Positions 25,822 through 34,052 of a stretch of DNA of 64,000 bases are shown here, one piece after another (position 1 is the first letter of the stretch; each line of letters opens with the position of its first letter). The stretch comes from an uncultured Eubacteriales bacterium. GTDB taxonomy: Bacteria; Bacillota; Clostridia; Oscillospirales; QAMX01. A model generated the notes under the pieces. It worked only from the letters and a program-made list of their open reading frames with translations, had not been told where the DNA came from and ran no database searches. The stretch spans positions 62,001 through 126,000 of the forward strand of contig CAKTEH010000005.1 in assembly GCA_934546935.1 (NCBI GenBank), given 5' to 3'. A program made the translations under genes and the position numbers.

Positions 25822-26763
25822 TTAATAGAATGTAGCGACCGGCTGCTGCGGAGCAAACGCCGGAACTATACTTTCAATATGGAAAACCGGACCGCGTTTC
25901 CCATACAGCTTGGAAAAGCGGTTTTCTACGCTTGCTGTAATCTCATACCAGCTTTCATTTTTCAATTCGCCGGTTTTATCATACCTCGCAGCCAGGCCGG
26001 CAAAGCGGATATCCTCCACACAACAGGTCATAAGCTGACGGCCAAAAACGAAAGTGCCCTCCGGCAATTTCCCCCGCGTCACAGCAAGCGCACGCAGATG
26101 CACAGTTTTGCCTTCAAACTTATCGGATTCCTCAGAAAGGTCACGATACCACCAAGCATATGCCTCGTCGCTAATTTCCACAACTGGCGCGTCGATATCA
26201 TAAGGCGGCGGATCCTCAATCGCATCGTATTCAACCTGCCCATCAGGCGATTCGTACAGAATGTCCGCGCCGCGGTTTACACCGCGCACAAGCTTGTGCA
26301 CAGCTTCGCGATCGAGATCCGGAAGCGCGCGGTTAACGACCAGCATTTCACAGCTTTGCAGCTTATCCACCACCAGCTGGCGCATATTCGCATTGTAATT
26401 GAGCAGCGTACGTCCATCTGCAAACATGAACTCTTGATAAATTGCCCACTCTTCCGGCATCGCATTGTACAGCGCATCGAGCAGCCACATGCCATTATAC
26501 TCGACCAACACTCGGCTGGCACGGTGTTTTTTCACCAACGCCTTGAGTTCTTCTTCCTTCAGCGCATCCTGATCCTCAATCGTTTCTATAAATACGTTCT
26601 TTCCGGAGAACCGGGAAGGCGTATACTCCTCCTCGCCTTCCTCACAAACAAGCAAAAGCGTCCGTTCGCCCTTGTTGAACCGCCGGTCTTCTAAGGTTTC
26701 CTGAATAAATTTGGTCTTTCCGGATTCCAGAAACCCGGTAAACAGATATACAGGTATTTCCAT
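25822..26763 (-). CDS. CobW/G3E-type GTPase fused to a DUF1980 (TIGR03943)-like C-terminal domain
   Basis: A 313-residue protein. The N-terminus has a P-loop GFLESGKT (10-17) of the G3E/CobW GTPase family, but the family's CxCC metal-transfer motif is missing, replaced around LVEYNGMW. The C-terminal 98 residues (from 216) carry GRQLMTCCVEDIRFAGL and ESWYEITASVE, the pattern of the soluble tail of YcgQ/TIGR03943 proteins (CC-x-x-D then W-x-x-x-x-G-like). YcgQ normally pairs with a YcgR permease, absent here. The gene starts three bases after the His-rich CobW gene, so both GTPases are made from one transcript. A role in metal or cofactor delivery is inferred from family and context only. Confidence 0.8.
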   Translation of the reverse strand: MEIPVYLFTGFLESGKTKFIQETLEDRRFNKGERTLLLVCEEGEEEYTPSRFSGKNVFIETIEDQDALKEEELKALVKKHRASRVLVEYNGMWLLDALYNAMPEEWAIYQEFMFADGRTLLNYNANMRQLVVDKLQSCEMLVVNRALPDLDREAVHKLVRGVNRGADILYESPDGQVEYDAIEDPPPYDIDAPVVEISDEAYAWWYRDLSEESDKFEGKTVHLRALAVTRGKLPEGTFVFGRQLMTCCVEDIRFAGLAARYDKTGELKNESWYEITASVENRFSKLYGKRGPVFHIESIVPAFAPQQPVATFY

Positions 26764-26766
26764 GCT

Positions 26767-27879
26767 TTACGCTCCCAAAAACAATTCACGCACAGCTTTG
26801 GTATCCAGCTGGGCGCCGATCACACAGATCCGTCCGGTAACCGCAGCGCTTCCCGTACGGATTTCGCATTCACCCGGGGTAAAATCGAAATGCAGCCATT
26901 CCTCTCCCCCATCGACAATACCCTTAGCACGCACAACCATGCCAAAGCGTTCGGCATCGTTAAGCGCTTCCAGAATATCAGAAAGCTGCTGACGAGAAAA
27001 CTTATGAGCAGTTTCCTCTCCCCAGCTTGCAAAAACCTCGTCGGCGTCATGGCCATGATGGTGATGATGATGCCCATCCTTACCGTCATGATGATGGTGG
27101 CATTCGCACTCCGGATCATCACATTCCTCTCCGTCATGATGATGTGCATGTCCTTCTTCTTCATGATGGTGGTGGTGCGCATCCCCGTCATGATGATGAT
27201 GGCATTCGCATTCCGGATCGTCGCATTCCGCTTCGTCATGCCCATCCTGTGCAGATTCCAAAAGTGACGAAAGCTCGGCAGAGAGCGCATCACGACGCTC
27301 AATCGCATCAAGAATCTGCTCGCCTGTAAGGATATCCCAGGGCGTTGTAATAATCCGGGCAGCCGGATTATGTTCCCGAAGCAGCGCAACCGCAGCGTCG
27401 AGCTTTTCCTGGCTCAGGTTCTGCGTACGGCTGAGAATCACGCAGGCGGCATACTCGATCTGATTATTGAAAAATTCGCCGAAATTTTTCATATACATCC
27501 GACACTTTCCCGCATCCGCAACTGTTGTCAGACCATTGAGACGGATGTCTTCCTCCACACCCAGCACAGCAGAAATAACATCGGAGAGCTTGCCTACGCC
27601 GGACGGCTCAATCAAAATTCGATCCGGATGGAATTGTTCAATTACCTTATGCAGCGCAGCCCGGAAATCGCCGGTAAGGCTGCAGCAAATGCATCCGGAA
27701 TTCAATTCGTTGATTTCAACGCCTGCATCCTTCATGAACCCGCCGTCAATACCGATCTCTCCAAATTCATTTTCAATCAGTACCAGTTTTTCACCCTGAT
27801 ACGCCTGCGCAATCAGTTTTTTAATCAGCGTCGTCTTTCCAGCACCAAGAAATCCGGAAAAAATATCTACTTTTACCAT
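26767..27879 (-). CDS. CobW/G3E-family metal-chaperone GTPase with His/Cys-rich insert
   Basis: A 370-residue GTPase. It shows P-loop GFLGAGKTT (9-17), ENEFGEIGIDG (switch), the metal-transfer motif GCICC (62-66; Cys63, 65, 66) and EPSGVG, with SRTQ in place of the usual NKxD. Residues 213-278 form a low-complexity insert holding two copies of ECDDPECECHHHHDG and further His runs, more than 25 His plus Cys and Asp residues, then the C-terminal CobW_C domain with WLHFDFTPG. CobW/ZNG1 proteins deliver zinc or cobalt to target enzymes; HypB/UreG-like His inserts store or sense the metal. It is the first gene of a three-gene operon. The inverted repeat around its promoter suggests metal-responsive repression. 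Confidence 0.9.
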   Translation of the reverse strand: MVKVDIFSGFLGAGKTTLIKKLIAQAYQGEKLVLIENEFGEIGIDGGFMKDAGVEINELNSGCICCSLTGDFRAALHKVIEQFHPDRILIEPSGVGKLSDVISAVLGVEEDIRLNGLTTVADAGKCRMYMKNFGEFFNNQIEYAACVILSRTQNLSQEKLDAAVALLREHNPAARIITTPWDILTGEQILDAIERRDALSAELSSLLESAQDGHDEAECDDPECECHHHHDGDAHHHHHEEEGHAHHHDGEECDDPECECHHHHDGKDGHHHHHHGHDADEVFASWGEETAHKFSRQQLSDILEALNDAERFGMVVRAKGIVDGGEEWLHFDFTPGECEIRTGSAAVTGRICVIGAQLDTKAVRELFLGA

Positions 27880-27930
27880 TGCAAATCCCTCTATATAAAT
27901 TATTGATATCCGTGCGGTATATTGCTATCC

Positions 27931-27959
27931 GTACAAATTTTATTATACCACATTTGTAC
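27931..27959 (-). promoter_or_regulatory. Palindromic operator around the CobW operon -10 box
   Basis: The inverted repeat GTACAAAT (27931-27938) / ATTTGTAC (27952-27959) has a 13-base centre. The minus-strand -10 TATAAT (27942-27947, preceded by TGG) lies inside it, so a dimeric repressor bound here would block transcription. It does not match the Bacillus Zur box I know; the regulator is unknown. The -35 region is poor. Confidence 0.55.
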
Positions 27960-28001
27960 AGCTTATGAAAGTATTTTCACATTTTTTCTCCTCGCGCAAA
28001 A

Positions 28002-28034
28002 TAAAACGCCTGAAAGCTCCAGGCTTTCAGGCGT
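28002..28034 (-). terminator. Terminator after ftsH
   Basis: A 12-bp stem ACGCCTGAAAGC/GCTTTCAGGCGT with the loop TCCAG (28018-28022). On the minus strand a T-rich tract follows. Confidence 0.75.
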
Positions 28035-28051
28035 CATTTCCAGCAATCCCA

Positions 28052-29866
28052 TTACCGGTTCAAAATCTCCATAAATTGTTCGCCGGTAATCGTTTCTTTC
28101 TCATATAAAAAGGAGGAAATCTCATGCAGCTTTTCCATACTTCGCGACAAAAGCTGACGGGCTTTTTCATACTGGCGGGCAACCAATGCCACCGTCATCT
28201 CGTCAATCTTTGTCTGCGTCTGTGCAGAGCAGGCAAGACTTGCATCGCCGCCAAGATATTGGTTTTCCACATGCTCAAGCGCAACCATTCCAAATTCCTC
28301 GCTCATACCATAGCGGGTAATCATCGCACGGGCAAGCTTTGTGGCCTGCTCGATATCATTGGATGCGCCTGTACTGATTTCATGGAAAACCAACTCTTCC
28401 GCCACACGGCCACCTGTAAAGGTTGCAATTTTATTTTCCAGTTCTGTCTTCGTCAACAGAAAATGATCACCCTCATCCACCTGCATGGTATACCCCAGTG
28501 CACCCGAAGTCCGCGGGATGATTGTAATCTTCTCCACCGGCGCAGAATTGCTCTGAAGCGCAGCAACCAGCGCATGCCCAACCTCGTGATATGCGACCGT
28601 GCGCTTCTCCCCATCGGAGAGAATTTTATTTTTCTTCTGATATCCGGCGATTACGACCTCGATACTCTCCATCAGGTCTTCCTGGGAAACTGCATCGCGG
28701 CCTTGCCGTACTGCGCGCAGCGCGGCCTCATTGACAATATTTGCAAGCTCCGCTCCGGAACAGCCGGAAGCCGCACGGGCAATTGCCGCAAAATCTTCCT
28801 TCCCATCCGTGCGGACCTTTTCCGCATGCACCTTGAGGATATCGATCCGGCCCTGCAGGTCTGGAAGCTCCACCGGTACGCGCCGGTCAAAGCGGCCAGG
28901 ACGCAGAAGCGCGGGATCAAGCGACTCCGGGCGGTTGGTAGCGGCAAGGATTACCACGCCGCGTGAACCATCGAAGCCGTCCATCTCCGTCAAAAGCTGG
29001 TTTAATGTCTGCTCCTGTTCATCATTTCCGCCGATACGACCGTCACGTTTTTTACCGATAGCATCAATTTCATCAATAAATACAATACACGGCGCCTTTT
29101 CCTTTGCCTGCTGGAACAGATCGCGCACCTTAGCCGCGCCCATCCCAACAAACATCTGTACAAACTCTGAGCCGGATATGGAAAAAAACGGCACATTGGC
29201 TTCCCCCGCAACTGCTTTTGCCAGCAAGGTCTTGCCTGTCCCCGGAGGGCCGACAAGGAGCGCACCCTTGGGAAGGGAAGCGCCAATGCGCGCATACTTC
29301 TCCGGCGCATGGAGATAATCTACAATTTCCCGAAGGAGCTCCTTTGCTTCTTCCTCTCCGGCCACGTCTCGGAACGTTACGGAATTATCGCTTTTGACAT
29401 AAAGCTTGGCGCCCGACTTTCCCATCCCAAACTGCATCATATTCGGGTTTTTCCCCAGCTGCTGGGTCATTTTTTTTGAAATAAAGGTCCACAGCCCGAC
29501 CATGATAACAATTGGCAGAATAATGCTGACAAGCGAATACAAAAGTGGATTCGTTTCTTTTTCTATTTCCGTACCAAAAGCTGCGCCGGACACATCCAGC
29601 CGGTCAATCAGCTCCGGATCGTTCATATTACCGGTTTTATAAATCTGCGTTGCATCAAGATTCGTAAACGTGATCTGATTTTCTTCAACCTGAACCTGCC
29701 CAACCTGTTTTTCATCCAGCATTGTCAAAAAAGTGCGGTAATCCACCTCCTTGATCTGCATGGACAAGAACCTGGGGAATACAAAAATATTCAACACAAA
29801 GAAAATAATAACAGCGGCAGTCCAATAGGAAATCAATGGTTTCCTTGACGGTTCTCTTTCTTCCAT
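28052..29866 (-). CDS. ftsH: FtsH-family ATP-dependent zinc metalloprotease
   Basis: A 604-residue membrane protease. Two membrane helices (about 14-34 and 108-128) flank an extracytoplasmic FtsH_ext region. The AAA+ module has Walker A GPPGTGKT (206-213), pore loop FVG at 239-241, Walker B IVFIDEID (261-268) and the SRH RPGRFDRR. The peptidase site is HEVGH (427-431), with the third zinc ligand Asp504 in SNDIEQ. The hexamer degrades membrane and regulatory proteins. The usual ftsH neighbours tilS and hpt are absent. Here the start codon abuts the stop of a PAP2-phosphatase gene, so this may be an additional FtsH copy. A terminator follows. Confidence 0.93.
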   Translation of the reverse strand: MEEREPSRKPLISYWTAAVIIFFVLNIFVFPRFLSMQIKEVDYRTFLTMLDEKQVGQVQVEENQITFTNLDATQIYKTGNMNDPELIDRLDVSGAAFGTEIEKETNPLLYSLVSIILPIVIMVGLWTFISKKMTQQLGKNPNMMQFGMGKSGAKLYVKSDNSVTFRDVAGEEEAKELLREIVDYLHAPEKYARIGASLPKGALLVGPPGTGKTLLAKAVAGEANVPFFSISGSEFVQMFVGMGAAKVRDLFQQAKEKAPCIVFIDEIDAIGKKRDGRIGGNDEQEQTLNQLLTEMDGFDGSRGVVILAATNRPESLDPALLRPGRFDRRVPVELPDLQGRIDILKVHAEKVRTDGKEDFAAIARAASGCSGAELANIVNEAALRAVRQGRDAVSQEDLMESIEVVIAGYQKKNKILSDGEKRTVAYHEVGHALVAALQSNSAPVEKITIIPRTSGALGYTMQVDEGDHFLLTKTELENKIATFTGGRVAEELVFHEISTGASNDIEQATKLARAMITRYGMSEEFGMVALEHVENQYLGGDASLACSAQTQTKIDEMTVALVARQYEKARQLLSRSMEKLHEISSFLYEKETITGEQFMEILNR

Positions 29867-30553
29867 TTACAGCCGTGCCTCCAGTTGCACCTGTTCCTGC
29901 GTTTTTTTCATCTTCTTATATACCAGATAATATGCAGCAAAACTGATCACCAGCGCAGGAAAGATATCCAGCGCCGAATGCTGCTTCAAAAATACCGTGG
30001 ACAGGCAGATCAGGATTGTAATCACAATAAACGAAATCCGCCATGGCCACTTGCAAAAATATCTGCTGTTCCATCCTGCAAACAGCGCGGCCATCGAACC
30101 GATTACATGCAGGGATGGGCAGACATTGGTATTGGTATCAAATGCATAAAAATGCGCCATAAAACGGGTAAAAACATTATCACGCGCAAAAGATTCCGGG
30201 CGGAGCAGTTGCTGGGAAGGCCAAACGACATAGATTACAGCTGTGGCCATATACGTGACAATAATAAACTGCGACATTTTACGGAATGTTTCCACATCAA
30301 AAAGAAGCCCGAATACAAGCATTCCTGCTAAAAACACGAACCAGAAAAGATAAGGGATCACAAAAAACTCACAAAAGGGAATCAGGCCGTCCAGTTCACA
30401 CTCAACCACATGGTATTCAATCTCGTCCCTGCCCTCCAGCCAGGAAAACAGCAGCCCCCAAATTGGCCAAAACAATAGATAGAACAAATGGGAAAATTGG
30501 GGGCTGGTCATGTTAGTGAAACGGAGTTTTCTGTAATCAGGCTTTGCTTTCAT
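29867..30553 (-). CDS. PAP2-superfamily membrane phosphatase/phosphotransferase (Aur1-like)
   Basis: A 228-residue polytopic protein with about six helices. Two PAP2 motifs are visible: VCPSLHVIGSM (PSxH-type, about 146-156) and KQHSALDIFPA (HxxxD, about 188-198). The first motif (Lys..Arg-Pro) is represented by LLRPESFARD. Such proteins hydrolyse or transfer phosphate from lipid or polyprenyl phosphates at the outer face of the membrane. ATG 30553 with GAGGTG upstream is preferred over an ATG 15 bases earlier. Its stop codon immediately precedes the ftsH start, implying translational coupling. Confidence 0.75.
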   Translation of the reverse strand: MKAKPDYRKLRFTNMTSPQFSHLFYLLFWPIWGLLFSWLEGRDEIEYHVVECELDGLIPFCEFFVIPYLFWFVFLAGMLVFGLLFDVETFRKMSQFIIVTYMATAVIYVVWPSQQLLRPESFARDNVFTRFMAHFYAFDTNTNVCPSLHVIGSMAALFAGWNSRYFCKWPWRISFIVITILICLSTVFLKQHSALDIFPALVISFAAYYLVYKKMKKTQEQVQLEARL

Positions 30554-30571
30554 AGATATGCACCTCAAGCT

Positions 30572-30590
30572 CCGGCGTTTAAAACGCCGG
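30572..30590. repeat. Perfect 9-bp inverted repeat upstream of the PAP2 gene
   Basis: CCGGCGTTT-A-AAACGCCGG, a palindrome with a single central base, centred about 28 bases before the PAP2 start codon. There is no T tract on the gene side, so an operator or mRNA hairpin is as likely as a terminator. Confidence 0.5.
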
Positions 30591-30643
30591 GCAAAAAACC
30601 ATACCCGAATACCGGGAAAAATCGTTTGAAAAAATACTCTTTA

Positions 30644-30677
30644 AACGCCCGGCAGCGGTATCGCTGCCGGGCGTTTG
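30644..30677. terminator. Terminator after the FucI-family gene
   Basis: A perfect 15-bp stem AAACGCCCGGCAGCG/CGCTGCCGGGCGTTT has a four-base loop, about 70 bases beyond the minus-strand stop codon. Confidence 0.75.
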
Positions 30678-30746
30678 GATCGGCGCTGCTGTTCGGCATA
30701 GTACAATCGCCCCAGCCAAAATATCTGCCCGCGCCGGTTTCTTTAC

Positions 30747-32219
30747 TTATGCAAAGGGGTTCTCCGTTTTATACAGCATACCCTTGGGCTGGTTGAAGCC
30801 GATATCGGTGACGCCGAGAAGCTTGAACACTTCAAAAATCAGCTTCCCAAAGTGGCCGAACGCAACCGCACCATGATGCGGGTAGTTTTTCGCAACCAGG
30901 ACATGGCGGTAGAACCGGCCCATCTCCGGGATTGCAAAGACTCCAATGCCGCCAAAGGAACAGGTCTTGACCGGAAGGATTTCACCTTCGGCCACATAAG
31001 CCTTCAGCTGCGTATCCGCAGTGGACTGCAAGCGGAAGAAGGTGATCTTGCCGGGCATCAGGTCGCCCTCAAGCGTGCCTCGAGTGATATCCGGCTCGCC
31101 GTCCGGCTCAAGGGTACGCTTCTGGATCTTCTGGAACTTCATCTCACCGAAGGCAAGCTTTGCCATATTCGTGTTGCCGCAGTGGAAGCCCATAAAGGTA
31201 TCCGAATGCTTATAATCATATTTTCCACGGATTTCCTTATCATACATATCCGCCGGAACGGTATTGTTGATATCAAGGAGCGTGACAATATCGTCGGAAA
31301 CACACTGGCCGATATACTCAGACAGGGCGCCCCAGATGTCAACCTCACAGGAAATCGGGATCCCGCGGCCAGCCATAAAGCTGTTTACATAGCAGGGTAC
31401 GCAGCCGAATGCGCTTTCAAATGCCGGCCAGCATTTGTTGGCGAATACAAAATATTCGCTTGCGCCGCGGTTCGCCTCGGCCCAGTCCATCAGCGTGAGC
31501 TGAAGCTGCGCAAGGCGCGGCAGGATACCAGCCATTTTATTAGCTTCACCAAGCTCAGCTTCCATTTCCTTAATAACGGACGGGATACGCGCATCGCCCT
31601 CATGCTGCTTATATGCCTGGAACAGGTCGAGTTCGGAATTTTCCTGGATCTCGACGCCGAAATCGTACAGGCGTTTAATCGGTGCATTGCAGGCAAGGAA
31701 GTCCCACGGACGCGGGCCAAAGGTGAAAATCTTCAGCTTCTTCAAGCCCAGCAGGGTACGGGCGATCGGGATGAACTCTTCCATGCGCTCGGCGATCTCT
31801 GCTGGCGTGCCAACCGGCTCTTCCGGGATATAAGCGGTCAGGTTGCGGATGGCAAGGTTATAGGAACAGTTGAGCATACCGCAGTATGCGTCTCCGCGGT
31901 CGTCAAGAAGAACTTCCGTATTTTCCTCGGCAGCGGCAACATACATTACCGGGCCGTCAAAATAGCGGGCAATCAAGGTTTCGGGATTTTCCGGACCAAA
32001 GTTGCCAAGATAAACCACAAGTGCATTGACGCCGGCGGCCTTGACTTCATCAAGTGCCTTCATCATATGTACTTCGTTTTCTACAATGGTCGGACACTCA
32101 TACAGTTCGCCCTTATAGGCTGCGACGACGGCCTTTCTTCTGGACTCGGAAAGCGTTCTCGGGAAACAGTCACGGCTGACCGCGATGATACCGAGTTTTA
32201 CAACAGGCATGTTGTTCAT
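30747..32219 (-). CDS. L-fucose/L-arabinose isomerase-family protein
   Basis: A 490-residue protein related to FucI/AraA sugar isomerases: a Rossmann-like N-terminal domain (KLGIIAVSRDCFPR), ALVVYLGNFGPE, a central IFTFGPRPWDF region, and a C-terminal metal-site region with SCEVDIWGALSEYIG, the FMGFHCGNTNM segment and the terminal HHGAVAFGHFGKL. The Glu/Asp/His ligands typical of Mn-dependent ketol isomerases are plausible at those sites. Members interconvert aldoses and ketoses such as fucose, arabinose or sulfoquinovose-related sugars; the actual sugar is unknown. GGAGG precedes ATG 32219. It has its own promoter and terminator. No kinase or aldolase of a sugar pathway adjoins it. Confidence 0.85.
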   Translation of the reverse strand: MNNMPVVKLGIIAVSRDCFPRTLSESRRKAVVAAYKGELYECPTIVENEVHMMKALDEVKAAGVNALVVYLGNFGPENPETLIARYFDGPVMYVAAAEENTEVLLDDRGDAYCGMLNCSYNLAIRNLTAYIPEEPVGTPAEIAERMEEFIPIARTLLGLKKLKIFTFGPRPWDFLACNAPIKRLYDFGVEIQENSELDLFQAYKQHEGDARIPSVIKEMEAELGEANKMAGILPRLAQLQLTLMDWAEANRGASEYFVFANKCWPAFESAFGCVPCYVNSFMAGRGIPISCEVDIWGALSEYIGQCVSDDIVTLLDINNTVPADMYDKEIRGKYDYKHSDTFMGFHCGNTNMAKLAFGEMKFQKIQKRTLEPDGEPDITRGTLEGDLMPGKITFFRLQSTADTQLKAYVAEGEILPVKTCSFGGIGVFAIPEMGRFYRHVLVAKNYPHHGAVAFGHFGKLIFEVFKLLGVTDIGFNQPKGMLYKTENPFA

Positions 32220-32262
32220 ACATTTACCTCCGTATAAATATGGTGAGGGATAAATCTAAGTT

Positions 32263-32291
32263 ATTATACCGCGTTTCAGGGATTTGCGCAA
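32263..32291 (-). promoter_or_regulatory. Promoter of the FucI-family gene
   Basis: Minus-strand -35 TTGCGC (32286-32291), a 17-base spacer and a perfect -10 TATAAT (32263-32268). Confidence 0.6.
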
Positions 32292-32318
32292 GAGGGGAAA
32301 AAAGTTTACAAATCCAAC

Positions 32319-32789
32319 CTAAACTGTCAAATCCCCGGACACAGCGCCCACATAGCGGCACAGTGCATCCGGTGCAAGCAGCATCTGCAACCCGCGCCTT
32401 CCCGTGCTGACTGCGATGCAGTCAAACAATGCCGCAGTTTCGTCGATATAAGTTGGATACTTTTTCTTCATGCCCACCGGGCTGCAGCCGCCGCGCAGAT
32501 AGCCGGTCAGGCCGGGCAGTTCGCGGACATGTACCATCTCCAACTTTTTGTTGCCGGAAAGGGCGGCGGCACGTTTTAAATCCAGTTCACAGGCCACCGG
32601 TATGCAGAATACCGCGACCCCCGTCCGATCCCCACGGGCAACCAGGGTCTTGAACACCTGCTCGCAGGGTACGCCGCAGGCCTGAGCGGCATGGACGCCG
32701 GAGAGGTCATCCTCCGAATAGGGATATTCGCGCGTTTCATATGCAATGGCGGCGGCATCCAGCAGGCGCATGGCATTGGTTTTTTCCAT
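32319..32789 (-). CDS. ybaK: YbaK/EbsC-type aminoacyl-tRNA deacylase
   Basis: A 156-residue protein of normal length for Cys-tRNA(Pro)/Cys-tRNA(Cys) deacylases. It shows the conserved Lys in QVFKTLVARGD, the CELDLKRAAALSGNKKLEM segment, LTGYLRGGCSPVGMKKK with the family GxxSPxG motif, and IAVSTGRRGLQMLL near the C-terminus. It clears mischarged tRNA in trans during translation. Its ATG immediately follows the rpiB stop, so it is the last gene of the long minus-strand operon that carries other translation genes (tsaB, tsaE). Confidence 0.92.
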   Translation of the reverse strand: MEKTNAMRLLDAAAIAYETREYPYSEDDLSGVHAAQACGVPCEQVFKTLVARGDRTGVAVFCIPVACELDLKRAAALSGNKKLEMVHVRELPGLTGYLRGGCSPVGMKKKYPTYIDETAALFDCIAVSTGRRGLQMLLAPDALCRYVGAVSGDLTV

Positions 32790-33251
32790 TTACTTCAGCA
32801 TGCTGTCGATCATCGCTACGCGGCGGGCATGACGGCCGCCTTCAAACTGCGTGGAAATGAACAGTTCGACAAGCTCCACAGCGGTTTCCGGCGCAATAAC
32901 CCGGCCGCCCATACACAGGACATTTGCGTCGTTATGCAAGCGGGTATATTTGGCCTCATATGCTGTCACAACAGTGGCTGCGCGGATGCCCGGAATTTTA
33001 TTGGCGGTAATCCCGACGCCGATGCCGGTTCCGCACAAGATAATGCCGAAATCATATTCGCCTCGGGCCACTGGCTCCGCAACCTGGCGGGCGACAAACG
33101 GATAATCGCGCTGGGCCGGATCGGTCAGCTCACCCACTTCATTATAGAAAACACCGATGTCCTGTACCTCGATCCCCTTATCTTCCAGATATTTTTTAAT
33201 TGGGGCCTTCAAAACAAAGCCCGCGCTGTCCGCGCCAATGATAATTTTCAT
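32790..33251 (-). CDS. rpiB: Ribose-5-phosphate isomerase B
   Basis: A 153-residue RpiB/LacAB-family enzyme: IIIGADSAGFVLK at the N-terminus (Asp and the residue after Ala define the phosphate site; the typical His of ADHAG is Ser here), LCGTGIGVGITANKIPGIRAA (anion hole and catalytic region, with Cys before GTGIG) and LHNDANVLCMGGRVI. It interconverts ribose-5-phosphate and ribulose-5-phosphate in the pentose phosphate pathway. Some relatives act on allose-6-phosphate or galactose-6-phosphate. AAAGGA precedes ATG 33251. The Ser in place of the usual His at the start is a mild deviation. It overlaps functionally and positionally with ybaK. Confidence 0.9.
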   Translation of the reverse strand: MKIIIGADSAGFVLKAPIKKYLEDKGIEVQDIGVFYNEVGELTDPAQRDYPFVARQVAEPVARGEYDFGIILCGTGIGVGITANKIPGIRAATVVTAYEAKYTRLHNDANVLCMGGRVIAPETAVELVELFISTQFEGGRHARRVAMIDSMLK

Positions 33252-33329
33252 AAAGCGACTTCCTTTCCCATCCTGATTTTTGTTTTCACAGATATTTTAA
33301 ATCCTCTGTTTCATACAAACTGCGGAAGC

Positions 33330-34052
33330 TCAAACCTCCGTCCGTTTTTTTCCCTGCGCGGCCAGCTTTGCCGCACGCTCCCGTTCCGCCTGTGGCAAAC
33401 GGTGATAAGACGGAACCAGCTTTTCCGCAGAAAACAATTCTGCGCATGCGGCCGCTTCACAGGACGCAAACATATGCTGCGCCGCGCGCGCAACGCCATA
33501 GGCGCGGCCATATCGAAGATGTTCAGGCATCACCGGCCAAATATCCGGCATAAGATGCGCGCCATCGCCTGTTATTATAAGCTTTTTTTCTTCTTTTTCA
33601 AGCTCTTTCAGCAAATCCTCAATCCGGATAGCCCGATCGGGTGTACAACGTGCGGGATAAACTCCCGAAAGATCAAAAACCGCATTATAAACCTGCCCGG
33701 CGCGCGCGTCCATCACGACACACATGCATGCATCCATACGCGGCGCGCAGGCGGCAATCGCTTCCAGCGTGGAGACGCCGGCACAAGGCAGGCGATTTGC
33801 AGCCGCAAGCCCTTTAACCAGGCTGATGCCGATCCGAAGGCCCGTAAAGGAACCCGGTCCTGCTGTGACTGCCAGCGCCTCCACCGCGCCGAAATCCATG
33901 CCGCACAGGGAGAGCATCGCCTCCGCCATGGGCAGCAGTGTACGGCTGTGGGTCAGTCCTGCGCGCTGGTAATTTTCTGCAAGCAGCGTACCGTCTTCAT
34001 ATAAAGCTGCCGACGCCGCGGCTGCAGCGCTATCAAATGCCAGGATTTTCAT
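33330..34052 (-). CDS. tsaB: tRNA threonylcarbamoyladenosine biosynthesis protein TsaB
   Basis: A 240-residue protein with the ASKHA-fold start ILAFDSAAAAASAAL, the THSRTLLPM segment, the hallmark AVTAGPGSFTGLRIG, and VMDARAGQVYNA. TsaB is the non-catalytic partner of TsaD in making t6A37 of ANN-decoding tRNAs; it works with TsaE and TsaC. The start codon overlaps the tsaE stop (ATGA). tsaD and a RimI-type acetyltransferase, often next in line, are not in the window; the GNAT upstream in this operon is not clearly RimI. Confidence 0.93.
   Translation of the reverse strand: MKILAFDSAAAAASAALYEDGTLLAENYQRAGLTHSRTLLPMAEAMLSLCGMDFGAVEALAVTAGPGSFTGLRIGISLVKGLAAANRLPCAGVSTLEAIAACAPRMDACMCVVMDARAGQVYNAVFDLSGVYPARCTPDRAIRIEDLLKELEKEEKKLIITGDGAHLMPDIWPVMPEHLRYGRAYGVARAAQHMFASCEAAACAELFSAEKLVPSYHRLPQAERERAAKLAAQGKKRTEV

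Noticed and set aside
27027..27250. CRISPR-like or tandem DNA repeat
   Set aside because: The repeated CATGATGATG-type bases encode the His-rich insert of the CobW gene in frame; there are no spacers of constant length.
30852..32237. Long open frame on the plus strand opposite the FucI-family gene
   Set aside because: It is the antisense shadow of a well-supported isomerase gene, has no ribosome site and no recognisable domain. The same reasoning removes the long antisense frames at 12917-13921, 20687-21910, 32691-34004, 43467-44618 and 44633-45652.
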